A DNA stretch of 64,000 bases from Hymenobacter nivis (GTDB taxonomy: Bacteria; Bacteroidota; Bacteroidia; Cytophagales; Hymenobacteraceae), in contig NZ_CP029145.1 in assembly GCF_003149515.1 (NCBI RefSeq), positions 2,418,001-2,482,000 of the forward strand, read 5' to 3'. Made by a program: the position numbers and the translations under genes. Shown piece after piece: positions 36,303 to 44,658 of this stretch; the stretch's first letter is position 1, and the number at the start of each line of letters is the position of its first letter. Below the pieces are notes generated by a model, which was not told the DNA's origin, did not search any database, and was given only the letters and a program-made list of their open reading frames with translations.

Positions 36303-37079
36303 ATGCGCCACTTGCTTCGCTACCTGGGCCATCGCCTCTACACCACCTGGGCCACGTTTTGGTTCATGCTGCCGTTCGTGGTCACGTACCCCTGGCAGCG
36401 GTGGCTGGGGCGCTCGCCGGCCGGCTACCCCGGGCTGCACCGCATTTACAGCGGCTGGGCCACGTTCTCGATGGCGCTGTGGGGCGTGCCGATTGAGGAA
36501 ATCCACGAGGAGGCGGGGCCCCTGCCCAGCCCCTGCGTGTACGTGGCCAACCACGGCTCGTACATCGACATCATGTTGATGTTTAAAACGATACCCGGCT
36601 ACCTCAACATGATGGGCAAGCTTTCGCTGGCTAAGGTACCACTGTGGGGGCCCCTGTTCGCCAAGGTCTACATCACCGTGGACCGGGCCAGTGCCGTGAG
36701 CCGCGGCCGGGCCCTGGTGGCGGCCCGCCAGGGCCTGGCCGCCGGGCGCAGCATCGCCATTTTTGCCGAAGGGCGCATTTCGCCCACGCCCGGCCGCGAG
36801 CTGCTGCCGTTTCAGGACGGCGCTTTTCAGCTGGCCATTGCCGCCGGTGTGCCCATCGTGCCGGTAGGGATGCCCCTGAACCACCTGTTCATGCCCGACG
36901 TGAAGGGCAGCCTGCGGGTGCGCCACCACCGCCTCAAAATTGTGTTCCACCCCGCCATTTCCACCGCCGGCCTCACCGCCGCCGACGTGCCCGCCCTCAA
37001 GGCCCGCGTGGCCGCCCTACTCACTGCCGACTTCCTGCCCGAAGGCGCCGAGAAACCGGGCCCCAGCACCTGGCGGTGA
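36303..37079 (+). CDS. 1-acyl-sn-glycerol-3-phosphate acyltransferase (PlsC-like)
   Basis: The 258-residue protein carries the acyltransferase motif NHGSYID (the NHxSxxD catalytic pair) near residue 84, VYITVDRASAVSRGRA, FAEGRISPTPGRELLPFQDGAF (the substrate-binding EGxR-type motif) and VPIVPVGMPLNHL. N-terminal hydrophobic helices (WATFWFMLPFVVTYPW) anchor it to the inner membrane. It adds the second acyl chain during phospholipid synthesis, or acts on a related acceptor. It sits 13 bases after the NUDIX gene. Confidence 0.92.
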   Translation: MRHLLRYLGHRLYTTWATFWFMLPFVVTYPWQRWLGRSPAGYPGLHRIYSGWATFSMALWGVPIEEIHEEAGPLPSPCVYVANHGSYIDIMLMFKTIPGYLNMMGKLSLAKVPLWGPLFAKVYITVDRASAVSRGRALVAARQGLAAGRSIAIFAEGRISPTPGRELLPFQDGAFQLAIAAGVPIVPVGMPLNHLFMPDVKGSLRVRHHRLKIVFHPAISTAGLTAADVPALKARVAALLTADFLPEGAEKPGPSTWR

Positions 37080-37125
37080 AGTGGCTAATTGGTAAAGTGT
37101 AAATACTAAGACACTTAAAAGAATA

Positions 37126-37219
37126 GTCATGCTGAGCGCAGCCGAAGCATCTCTACCGCTTAACTAACTCAATCGATTCAACGAAGCGGTAGAGATGCTT
37201 CGGCTGCGCTCAGCATGAC
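37126..37219. repeat. Intergenic palindrome, GTCATGCTGAGC family, perfect 36-bp arms
   Basis: Arms 37126-37161 and 37184-37219 are exact reverse complements around a 22-base loop. This is the cleanest copy of the family in the window. It lies between plsC and gatC, followed by AACTCATAACT-type repeats at 37229-37253. Confidence 0.88.
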
Positions 37220-37260
37220 GGCCTTGCTTAACTCATAACTTTTAACTCATAACTCCAAAA

Positions 37261-37548
37261 ATGAGCACCGACCTAGCCACCCTGCGCGGCCTCGCCCATC
37301 TGGCCCGCCTCGAATTTGACACCGCCCACGAGCAGCAGATGCTCGGCGACCTGAACAACATCCTCGACTTTGTGGCCCAGCTGGAGACCGTGGACACGAC
37401 CGACGTGGAGCCGCTGGTGCATTTATCGCAGGAAATCAACGTATTGCGCGACGACGAAGGCCACAACACCGTGAGCCACCAAGAGGGCCTGCGCAACGCT
37501 CCGCGCAAGGATTCGGACTACTTCCGGGTGCCCAAAGTGCTCGACTAG
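37261..37548 (+). CDS. gatC: Aspartyl/glutamyl-tRNA amidotransferase subunit C
   Basis: The 95-residue protein shows the GatC pattern: LRGLAHLARLEFDTAHEQQM, LGDLNNILDFVAQLETVDT and TTDVEPLVHL, then LRDDE and NAPRKDSDYFRVPKVLD at the end. GatC stabilises the GatA/GatB complex that turns misacylated Glu-tRNA(Gln) or Asp-tRNA(Asn) into the correct form. Its stop (TAG, 37546-37548) is immediately followed by the TTG start of the next gene. GatA and GatB are not in the window. Confidence 0.95.
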   Translation: MSTDLATLRGLAHLARLEFDTAHEQQMLGDLNNILDFVAQLETVDTTDVEPLVHLSQEINVLRDDEGHNTVSHQEGLRNAPRKDSDYFRVPKVLD

Positions 37549-40278
37549 TTGGCGCCTCCTGCACTTCCCGGGGGCCCCGGCCGTGCCTGGCGGCCCCGGC
37601 CGCTGGCCGGGCTGGCGGCGCTGGCCGTAGGTTTGGCGGTTTACTACTACTTCACGGGGCCAGCCGCCACGTTGCCACTGGTGCTGGTGCCGCACCTGCT
37701 GGCCCAGCCCCTCACCCTGCAAACCCTGGCCGTGGGGCCCCTGGCGCTGCCCGTGCAGGCCAGCGGCTTCGTGGTGAGCTTGACGCACGACCTGGCGGGG
37801 CCCTTCGTGCAGCCGGCCGCCGCCACGTGGCTGGTGGCGCTGCTGGCGGGGGCCCTGGCGGGCTGGGTGGCGGTGGCCACCACGCTGCGGCGCACGGCCT
37901 TCGTGGCGGCACTGGTGCCGGTCATCTTCCTGCTGATGTCGCTCAACCTGGACTTAGTGGGCGTTTTTTCGATGGAAAAACAGTATTTCCTAGCCCTGAG
38001 CCTGGCGCTGGTGGGCGGGCTGGCCTTCGGGCTACACGCCTACGGCGAGCGGGTGCCACTGGCCGGGCGCGTGGCGCTGTGCGCGGCGTTGGTGGCCGGG
38101 CTGGGGGCCCTATTATTCTTCCGCGGCCAGCTACCACCCGCTGAATTAGCGCTGCACCTGGCGGCCTACGCCACCCCGAGCGGGGCGGTGCTGGTGGCGG
38201 CGCTGGTGCTGTGGGTGGGCATTGAGAACGTGCGCGGCCTGCTGTGGCTGGCCGGCCGTGGGGGCTCGACGGGCACGGGCCTGGGACCCTTCGTGGGGGC
38301 CAGCCTGGTGTACATCGGCCTGCTGGCTGCCTGGTTCTGGACCGACGGGCAGCTGACGCTGTACCGCAGCGTGGGCCTCGACCCGCTAGTGCTGCTGCTG
38401 CCGGCCGTGCTGGTGGGCGGGCTGGGCCTGCGCCTGCGGGCCCCCAGCTACGCCGCCTGGGTGCCCCACGCGCCGGGCGTGGCCCAGTTCTACCCGCTGC
38501 TGCTGATGGCCGGCGGCGGCACCCTGGCCTACGCCCTAGCTACGGATAACACGCCGCTGCTGGCGGCGGCGCGCGGCTTCAGCGGCCTGGCGCTGCTGGG
38601 GCTGGGGTTCGCCTTTTTTGGGTACGTGCTGATTAATTTTGGGCCCCTGGTGCGGCAGCGGCTACCGGTGTACCGGGTGGCGTTTGCGCCGCGGCGACTG
38701 CCGTTCTACACGGTGTACGTGCTGGGCCTGGGGGCCCTGCTGGCCGTGCAGCTGCGCCTCGACTGGCCACTGCTGGCGCAGGTGCGCGCCGGCATGTTTA
38801 ATTACCTCGGCGACCTGGGCCGCCGCCAGAGCGAGACCCACCCCGACGACCTCGGCCTGGCCTTGCTGGCCGAGCGCTACTACGCCGAAAGCGGCGACGT
38901 GCTCGCCCGCAACAACCTGCATGCCCAGCTGGGCCGGGCGGCTCTATATCGCTTCCGCGAGCAGCGCCAGAACGAGCTGAACGCCCTGCGCCGGGCCCTG
39001 CTGCCCGCCCCCAACGAGAAGGTATCGCTGCGCGTGGCGGCCCTCGGCACCGCGCCCCAAGACTTGTTCGACAACCTCGATGCCCTGCGCCAGGGCCTGC
39101 GCCGCCAGCCCGGCAGTGCTGCCCTGGCCGGCGACCTGGCCCAGCTGTTCACCCAAACGGCCCTCACCGATTCGGTGGCCATTTACCTGGACCGTGCCGA
39201 GCGCCTGGCCCCCGGCTCCTACCCCAGCCGCACCAACCGCCTGGCCTTTTTGCTGCAGCAAAACCTGCTCCCCGACGCCCAGAAGCTGGCCGCTGGCTTC
39301 CAGCCCACGGCCGCCGAGCCAGCCCTGGCCAGCAACCTGCTGCTACTGCGGCTGCTGCAACACCGGCCCGCGGCCGGGGCCCCCAGCGTGGCCGACGGCG
39401 ACCTCGACGCGGCGCAGTTTGCGGCGGTGTACCACGCGGCGCTGGCGGCGGCCGGCCAGGCGCGCCCCGCGCTGCTGCCGCTGCTCACGCGCCTGGCCGC
39501 CCGCCCGGCCAACGCACCCTACTACGAGCAGCTGCTGTTTTTGCAGGCCCTTACGCGGCACGCGCTGGGGCAGGAGCAGGTGGCCCGGCAACTGCTGGCC
39601 CCGCTGGCGGCGGGTACCAGCGCCACGGCCGGCTACTACCAGCAGCTGCTGGGCCTGTGGCAATTGCAGCAGAGCCAGTTCGCCACGGCGGCCGACCAGC
39701 TGGCCCTGGCTGCCGAGCACGGCGCCACCACTGCCCCGCTGGCCCGCGCTGGGGCCCTGCTCCTGGCCGGCCAAGTCGATGCGGCCCGCGCCGTGCTGGC
39801 CCGCATCGCGGCGGCGCCTGATACGGCGTTGCGCCGCGCCGCTGGGCCCCTGGCGGGGGCCCTGCCCGGGGCCGATATAAACCAATGGCGTACCGCGTTT
39901 GCCGCGCATTACCCGCGGGCGGGAACGGCCTGGTTGGCGCAGGCACGGGCAGCCGGCACGGGGCCCCAGGCGGCAGCCTTATACCAGCGCATCGTGCGCG
40001 AAGCCCCGTTCAACGAGCCAGCGGTGCTGGCGGCGGCGGCCTTCTACACCCAGCGGCGCGACTACTCGGCGGCCTACACCTCCTTGCAAATGGGCCTGGC
40101 CGAAAACCCCGGCTCGCTGGCGCTGTTGCAAGCCTACGTGCTGGCCGCGGCCGACGCGGGCTTGTTCGATTACGCCACCGACGCCCTGGCTCGGGTGCGC
40201 CAGCAGCTGCCGGCGCCGGCCTTTGCGGCGCTTCAAGCGCAGTTTGCGGCGCGCCGGGCGGCCCACGCGACTTTTTAA
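37549..40278 (+). CDS. Polytopic membrane protein with C-terminal TPR-like region, unknown
   Basis: The 909-residue frame opens with TTG directly after the gatC stop. Residues 1 to about 400 hold 11-12 hydrophobic helices (for example [20 protein letters not shown] and [20 protein letters not shown]). From about 405 on the protein is soluble and helical, with repeated tetratricopeptide-like pairs ([59 protein letters not shown]). Leu and Ala content is very high. No family was recognised with confidence; the layout recalls membrane-TPR proteins of envelope biogenesis. It lies 32 bases before an ABC ATPase gene, a possible partner. Confidence 0.75.
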   Translation: MAPPALPGGPGRAWRPRPLAGLAALAVGLAVYYYFTGPAATLPLVLVPHLLAQPLTLQTLAVGPLALPVQASGFVVSLTHDLAGPFVQPAAATWLVALLAGALAGWVAVATTLRRTAFVAALVPVIFLLMSLNLDLVGVFSMEKQYFLALSLALVGGLAFGLHAYGERVPLAGRVALCAALVAGLGALLFFRGQLPPAELALHLAAYATPSGAVLVAALVLWVGIENVRGLLWLAGRGGSTGTGLGPFVGASLVYIGLLAAWFWTDGQLTLYRSVGLDPLVLLLPAVLVGGLGLRLRAPSYAAWVPHAPGVAQFYPLLLMAGGGTLAYALATDNTPLLAAARGFSGLALLGLGFAFFGYVLINFGPLVRQRLPVYRVAFAPRRLPFYTVYVLGLGALLAVQLRLDWPLLAQVRAGMFNYLGDLGRRQSETHPDDLGLALLAERYYAESGDVLARNNLHAQLGRAALYRFREQRQNELNALRRALLPAPNEKVSLRVAALGTAPQDLFDNLDALRQGLRRQPGSAALAGDLAQLFTQTALTDSVAIYLDRAERLAPGSYPSRTNRLAFLLQQNLLPDAQKLAAGFQPTAAEPALASNLLLLRLLQHRPAAGAPSVADGDLDAAQFAAVYHAALAAAGQARPALLPLLTRLAARPANAPYYEQLLFLQALTRHALGQEQVARQLLAPLAAGTSATAGYYQQLLGLWQLQQSQFATAADQLALAAEHGATTAPLARAGALLLAGQVDAARAVLARIAAAPDTALRRAAGPLAGALPGADINQWRTAFAAHYPRAGTAWLAQARAAGTGPQAAALYQRIVREAPFNEPAVLAAAAFYTQRRDYSAAYTSLQMGLAENPGSLALLQAYVLAAADAGLFDYATDALARVRQQLPAPAFAALQAQFAARRAAHATF

Positions 40279-40310
40279 GCGTTTATTTCGACCGTTTTTC
40301 GCCCCCGCTT

Positions 40311-41027
40311 ATGCAACCAAACGTCATCGAAACCCACAATATTTCCCGGATGTACCGCATGGGTACCGAGGAGATTCACGCCCTGCGCTCCATCAGCATC
40401 ACCATTCCGCGCGGCGAGTACGTGGCGTTTATGGGCCCCTCGGGCTCGGGCAAGTCCACGCTGATGAACATTGTAGGCTGCCTCGACACACCCAGCGGCG
40501 GCCAGTACATCCTCAACGGGCAGGACGTGAGCCGCATGAGCGACAACGCCCTGGCCGAGGTGCGCAACAAAGAAATTGGCTTCGTTTTCCAAACCTTCAA
40601 CCTGCTGCCCCGCGCCTCATCGCTCGACAATGTGGCCCTGCCGCTGATTTACGCCGGCTATGGCAAGCGCGAGCGCGACGAGCGGGCCATGCACGCGCTG
40701 CAGAGCGTGGGCCTGGGCGACCGCGCCAAGCACCGCCCCAACGAGCTCAGCGGCGGCCAGCGCCAGCGCGTGGCCATCGCCAGGGCCCTGGTCAACAACC
40801 CCAGCATTATCCTGGCCGACGAACCCACCGGTAACCTCGACAGCAAAACGAGCTACGAAATCATGGATTTGTTCGAGGCGCTGTACGCCAAGGGCAACAC
40901 CATCATCATGGTAACGCACGAAGAGGACATTGCCCGCTACGCCCACCGCATCGTGCGCCTGCGCGACGGCTTGGTGGAAACCGACGAAGTGAACACGGAA
41001 GTAGCCATCCACACGGTGCCCGGGTGA
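40311..41027 (+). CDS. ABC transporter ATP-binding protein (LolD/MacB type)
   Basis: The 238-residue ATPase has Walker [22 protein letters not shown]-loop [11 protein letters not shown], signature [20 protein letters not shown], Walker [14 protein letters not shown] and the H-loop [14 protein letters not shown]. The sequence is of the LolD/MacB/FtsE class, which drives mechanotransmission rather than simple substrate passage. No permease of the MacB type is adjacent; the only nearby membrane protein is the 909-residue product upstream. It starts at ATG 40311, 32 bases after that gene. Confidence 0.93.
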   Translation: MQPNVIETHNISRMYRMGTEEIHALRSISITIPRGEYVAFMGPSGSGKSTLMNIVGCLDTPSGGQYILNGQDVSRMSDNALAEVRNKEIGFVFQTFNLLPRASSLDNVALPLIYAGYGKRERDERAMHALQSVGLGDRAKHRPNELSGGQRQRVAIARALVNNPSIILADEPTGNLDSKTSYEIMDLFEALYAKGNTIIMVTHEEDIARYAHRIVRLRDGLVETDEVNTEVAIHTVPG

Positions 41028-41053
41028 GTGAATTGCTGAGCTGGAAAGAGACC

Positions 41054-41150
41054 ATCATGCTGAGCTTGTCGAAGCATCTCTACTGCTCAACTAATTATTT
41101 ACTACCGCGGGAGAGATGCTTCGGCTGCGCGGACACCAGATGAGCATGAC
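41054..41150. repeat. Intergenic palindrome, GTCATGCTGAGC family, mosaic copy
   Basis: The left arm ATCATGCTGAGCTTGTCGAAGC and right arm (GCTTCGGCTGCGC, then ATGAGCATGAC) match at the ends, but the right arm contains GGACACCAGAT, which resembles the longer variant at 42927-43044. It looks like a recombinant of two sub-types. It lies between the ABC ATPase and PduO-type genes. Confidence 0.72.
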
Positions 41151-41197
41151 GGCCTTCTTTCATCAGATATTTTTTAGGCAACTCGATTAGCTAAACC

Positions 41198-41746
41198 ATG
41201 AAAATCTACACCCGCACCGGCGACCAAGGCCTCACCTCGCTTATCGGCGGCACCCGCGTATCCAAAGGCAGCCTGCGCATTGACGTCTACGGCACCGTCG
41301 ACGAGTTGAATTCGCACGTGGGCCTGCTACGCGACCAGGACATCAACGCCCCGCGCCGGCCGCTGCTGAAGGAGCTACAGGACCGGCTGTTCACCATCGG
41401 CTCGGCCCTGGCCGCCGACCCCGAGAAGTCGCGCATGAAACTGCCCGACCTGCACGACGCCGACGTGAAGCTGCTGGAGGACGAGATGGACCGCATGAAC
41501 GAGGAGCTGCCCGAGCTGCGGGCCTTCATCCTGCCCGGCGGCCACCCCGCCGTGAGCATGGCCCACGTGGCCCGCTGCGTGTGCCGCCGGGCCGAGCGCC
41601 TGGCCATTCACCTGCGCGAGGAATCGTTCGTGGCCGATTTGGTGGTGATATACCTCAACCGCCTCTCCGATTACCTCTTCGTGCTGAGCCGCTACATGGC
41701 CCACGAGCTGGGCGTGGAGGAAGTAACCTGGAAGGCCCGGGTATAA
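41198..41746 (+). CDS. Cob(I)alamin adenosyltransferase, PduO type
   Basis: The 182-residue enzyme starts MKIYTRTGDQGLTSLIGGTR, the PduO-type ATP-binding segment (TRTGDxGxT). It continues with DVYGTVDELNSHVGLLRD, FILPGGHPAVSMAHVARCVCRRAER and LNRLSDYLFVLSRYMAHE, all family marks. It transfers the adenosyl group of ATP to cob(I)alamin, giving coenzyme B12. No B12-dependent mutase gene is in the window, so the client enzyme is elsewhere. Confidence 0.95.
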   Translation: MKIYTRTGDQGLTSLIGGTRVSKGSLRIDVYGTVDELNSHVGLLRDQDINAPRRPLLKELQDRLFTIGSALAADPEKSRMKLPDLHDADVKLLEDEMDRMNEELPELRAFILPGGHPAVSMAHVARCVCRRAERLAIHLREESFVADLVVIYLNRLSDYLFVLSRYMAHELGVEEVTWKARV

Positions 41747-41774
41747 CCCACCCGATCGGCTGGGGCCCCGGCCT

Positions 41775-41782
41775 TACCTTTG
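41775..41782 (+). promoter_or_regulatory. TAnnTTTG box upstream of the branched-chain aminotransferase gene
   Basis: TACCTTTG lies 45 bases before the ATG at 41828. A TTG at the -33 distance was not found; the upstream sequence is GC-rich. Confidence 0.45.
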
Positions 41783-41827
41783 CCATCATCCCACCCACCC
41801 GTTCTTCGTTCGTTACTCCTTCAGTTT

Positions 41828-42898
41828 ATGCTCGACACCCTCGCCATTCGCACCCAGCGCACCGATGCCTCTCGCATTGCTGAGCGCGACGCCACTCCGC
41901 TGGAGTTCGGCAAAGTGTTTTCCGACCACATGTTCCTGGCCGAGTACCGCGGTGGCGAGTGGCACAATGCCCAGATTTTGCCCTTCGGCGACCTGCCCGT
42001 GAGCCCAGCTAACTCGGCCCTGCACTATGGCCAGGCCATTTTTGAGGGCATGAAGGCCTACCCCATCGCCGACGGTGGCGTGGCCCTGTTCCGGCCCCTC
42101 GACAACTGGGCCCGCCTCAACGCCTCGGCCGAGCGCATGTGCATGCCCCCCATTCCTGAGGAGCTGTTCATGCAGGGCCTTAAGGAGTTGGTGAGCCTCG
42201 ATGCGCACTGGCTGCCCAAGGTGGCTGGCGGGGCCCTCTACATTCGCCCCTTCATGTTTGCCACCGACGGCATGCTGGGCGTGCGCCCTTCCGAAACCTA
42301 CCTGTTCTCCATCATCACCTGCCCGGTCGACCTGTACTACAGCAAGCCGCTGCGCGTGCGCTTCGAGCAGAAGTACGTGCGCTCGGCTGAGGGCGGCGCG
42401 GGCTTCGCCAAAAACGCGGGCAACTACGGTGCCGCCATGTACCCCACCAAGCTGGCCCAGCAGGAAGGCTACAACCAGCTCATCTGGACCGATGCCTCGG
42501 AGCACCGGTACGTGGAGGAATCGGGCACGATGAACATCGTATTTATTATTGATGGTAAGCTTATTACCCCGTCACTCAGCACGTCCATCCTCGACGGCAT
42601 CACGCGCCGCTCGGTGCTCCAGCTAGCCCACGACATGGGCGTGCCCGTGGAAGAGCGCCGCGTGAGCAGCCGCGAAGTCATTGGGGCCCTGCAGGCCGGC
42701 ACGCTGCAAGAAGCCTTCGGCGTGGGCACAGCGGCCACCATCGCCCCCATCGCCGTTATCGGCTACGAGGGCCACGACTACGAGCTGCCCATCCCGGGCC
42801 CCGACGCGCTGTCGAAGCAAATCAGCGCGGCCCTCGCGGCCATTCGTAGCGGCCAGGCCGCCGACCCGCACGGCTGGATGGTACAGGTAGACGAATAG
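41828..42898 (+). CDS. ilvE: Branched-chain amino acid aminotransferase
   Basis: From ATG 41828 the enzyme has 356 residues. It is a fold-type IV PLP enzyme: SALHYGQAIFEGMKAYP, YIRPFMFATDGMLGV, GFAKNAGNYGAAMYPTKLAQ with the PLP Lys195, then YVEESGTMNIVFIIDGKLIT and LQEAFGVGTAATIAPI. The MFATDGMLGV and NAGNYGAAM blocks mark the BCAT group that interconverts Leu, Ile and Val with their 2-oxo acids. An in-frame start 48 bases upstream is rejected because family members begin at MLDTL or later. Downstream lies a long palindrome. Confidence 0.94.
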   Translation: MLDTLAIRTQRTDASRIAERDATPLEFGKVFSDHMFLAEYRGGEWHNAQILPFGDLPVSPANSALHYGQAIFEGMKAYPIADGGVALFRPLDNWARLNASAERMCMPPIPEELFMQGLKELVSLDAHWLPKVAGGALYIRPFMFATDGMLGVRPSETYLFSIITCPVDLYYSKPLRVRFEQKYVRSAEGGAGFAKNAGNYGAAMYPTKLAQQEGYNQLIWTDASEHRYVEESGTMNIVFIIDGKLITPSLSTSILDGITRRSVLQLAHDMGVPVEERRVSSREVIGALQAGTLQEAFGVGTAATIAPIAVIGYEGHDYELPIPGPDALSKQISAALAAIRSGQAADPHGWMVQVDE

Positions 42899-42926
42899 TT
42901 GATTCGGGAAATCTGTTTTACATAAA

Positions 42927-43044
42927 AGAACGTCATGCTCACCTGGCGTCCGCTTGCCGAAGCATCTCTCCCGCAGCAGTAAATCATGATTAGTGAGCGG
43001 GAGAGATGCTTCGGCGCGCGGACGCCAGGTGAGCATGACGTTCT
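42927..43044. repeat. Intergenic palindrome, GTCATGCTCACCTGGCG variant, 48-bp arms
   Basis: The two 48-base arms (from 42927 and ending at 43044) are reverse complements with two adjacent mismatches. They share AGAACGTCATGCT and GAAGCATCTCTCCCGC with the main family but carry CACCTGGCGTCCGC in between. It lies between the aminotransferase gene and the terminator before prfB. Confidence 0.85.
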
Positions 43045-43060
43045 GATTTCAGCAATGCAA

Positions 43061-43098
43061 AAAAGGCAGCCGGCCCCGTAACGGGCCGGCTGCCTTTT
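43061..43098 (+). terminator. Intrinsic terminator before prfB
   Basis: AAAAGGCAGCCGGCCC (43061-43076) and its complement (43083-43098) form a 16-bp stem with a 6-base loop, followed by more T residues. Confidence 0.9.
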
Positions 43099-43153
43099 TT
43101 TTGCGGACCTTTGCCCGTTCAAACTCCACCCATCCCATTCAACACTCCTAAGA

Positions 43154-44231
43154 ATGACTCAAGACCACGTGCGGGACTTGAAGGGCCGCGCCGAGGCCCT
43201 AAGGAGGTATCTTTGACTACGATACCCGCAAAGAACAAGTGACCGCGGCCGAAGCCGAAACCCTCGCCCCCGACTTCTGGGACGACTCCAAGGCAGCCGA
43301 AACCAAGCTCCGCGAAATCAAGGCCGTCAAGACCTGGACCGACGACTTCGAGGCCGTGCAACACGCCGTGGCCGACGTCGAAGTGCTCTTCGACTTCTAC
43401 AAGGAAGGCGAGGCAACCGAGGCCGAGCTCCAGGCTGAATTCGACAGGGCCCAGCAGAAAGTAGAGGCCCTGGAATTCAAGCAGATGCTCTCCAACGAGG
43501 AAGACCAGCTGCCGGCCGTCATCGAAATCAACCCCGGCGCGGGCGGCACCGAAAGCCAGGACTGGGCCGAGATGCTCATGCGCATGTACATCATGTGGGG
43601 CGAGCGCCACGGCTTCGGTGTGCGCCAACTCAGCTACCAGCCCGGCGAGGGCGCCGGCATCAAGTCGGCCTCGCTGGAAATCGATGGGCCTTTCGCCTAC
43701 GGCTACCTCAAGAGCGAGATTGGCGTGCACCGCCTCGTGCGCATGTCGCCGTTCGATAGCAGCGGCCGGCGGCACACCTCGTTCGCGTCGGTATTTGCCT
43801 ACCCCGTGGTCGACGACACAATTGTCATCGACATCAACCCCGCCGACATTTCCTGGGACACGTTCCGGGCCGGCGGCGCGGGCGGCCAGAACGTGAATAA
43901 GGTCGAAACTGCCGTACGCCTCACCCACGCCCCGTCGGGCATCGTCATTGCCGTGCAAATTGAGCGCAGCCAGCTCATGAATAAGGAGCACGCCCTGCGC
44001 ATGCTCCGCTCACGCCTCTACCAAGTGGAGATAGACAAGCGCCACGCCGAGCGCGACAAAATCGAAGCTACCAAAAAGCGCATCGACTTCGGCTCCCAAA
44101 TCCGCAACTACGTGCTGCACCCCTACAAGCTCATCAAAGACTTGCGCACCGGCATCGAGCGCACCGACGTGCAAAACGTGCTCGACGGCGACCTAGATGA
44201 ATATATCAAAGGCTTTTTGATGCAGCACTAG
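43154..44231 (+). CDS. prfB: Peptide chain release factor 2, programmed +1 frameshift
   Basis: Translation starts at ATG 43154 ([20 protein letters not shown]), meets TGA at 43214-43216 and continues after a +1 shift at CTT-TGA-C as [15 protein letters not shown] to 44231, about 358 residues. The second part holds the stop-codon-recognition tripeptide SPF ([15 protein letters not shown]) and the catalytic GGQ in [17 protein letters not shown]2 releases peptides at UGA and UAA; when RF2 is scarce the internal UGA is read slowly and frameshifting restores synthesis. The site has the classical upstream Shine-Dalgarno-like AGGAGG. It is a single gene, not a broken one. Confidence 0.95.
43201..43217 (+). 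promoter_or_regulatory. RF2 programmed +1 frameshift signal
   Basis: AGGAGG (43202-43207), a three-base spacer TAT, then CTT (43211-43213) and TGA followed by C (43214-43217) match the canonical autoregulatory site, including the weak UGA-C context. Confidence 0.93.
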
Positions 44232-44658
44232 GGGCCCCATTGCCTTCCCCAAAGCAAGCCCGCCGGGGCTGGCGGCCAGACAACTGTTTCCGTAGAAACA
44301 GGGGAGCACTGACGCATAAGGTATTACCAGAGATAAGGTAAGCCCAATCTCGTAATTACATTCGCACTCGAAATAAAATACATTATGCGCCAATTATTTA
44401 TTTCCAACGAGCTAACTTTTTAACAACTACGGTCAACCACCTTCTTTTTGGAGGTAATAAACCAAAATAAAATTCATATACACAAGCACTTAAGCTATTA
44501 TCAGTTTAATAATTTTTCTCTTTTTTATGTAGAGAATTACTATTTTTATAATGAAGAAGATTTTTTCTCGCGCATTCGTCATACTTTTAGCCAGCATAAC
44601 AATTTTTTGATTTAAAGAATACAATTTCTTTACTTACCCCCCTTTCTCTTCATCACTT
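44232..44658 (+). other. AT-rich upstream region of SusC pair 2
   Basis: These 427 bases separate prfB from the SusC gene. GC falls sharply after about 44310. A short hairpin (CTGTTTC/GAAACAG, 44284-44301) lies near the prfB end. No coding sequence or RNA gene was recognised; the promoter of the SusC/SusD pair should lie here, but no single box stands out. Confidence 0.5.

Noticed and set aside
36279..36950. Minus-strand frame of 223 codons opposite the plsC-like gene
   Set aside because: The His/Gly/Ala-rich translation has no motif, while the plus strand has NHGSYID and other acyltransferase blocks.
37549..37551. TTG start of the 909-residue gene as a mistaken start
   Set aside because: No in-frame ATG lies before the first membrane helix, and the TTG directly follows the gatC stop, consistent with coupling; uncertainty remains but no better start was found.
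26938..43044. Possible CRISPR array from recurring GAAGCATCTC strings
   Set aside because: Copies are kilobases apart, each is an inverted repeat, and there are no regular spacers or cas genes.
43154..43216. Short 20-codon ORF ending in TGA before prfB, apparent broken gene
   Set aside because: It is the zero-frame part of the RF2 programmed frameshift; the +1 frame continues the same protein.
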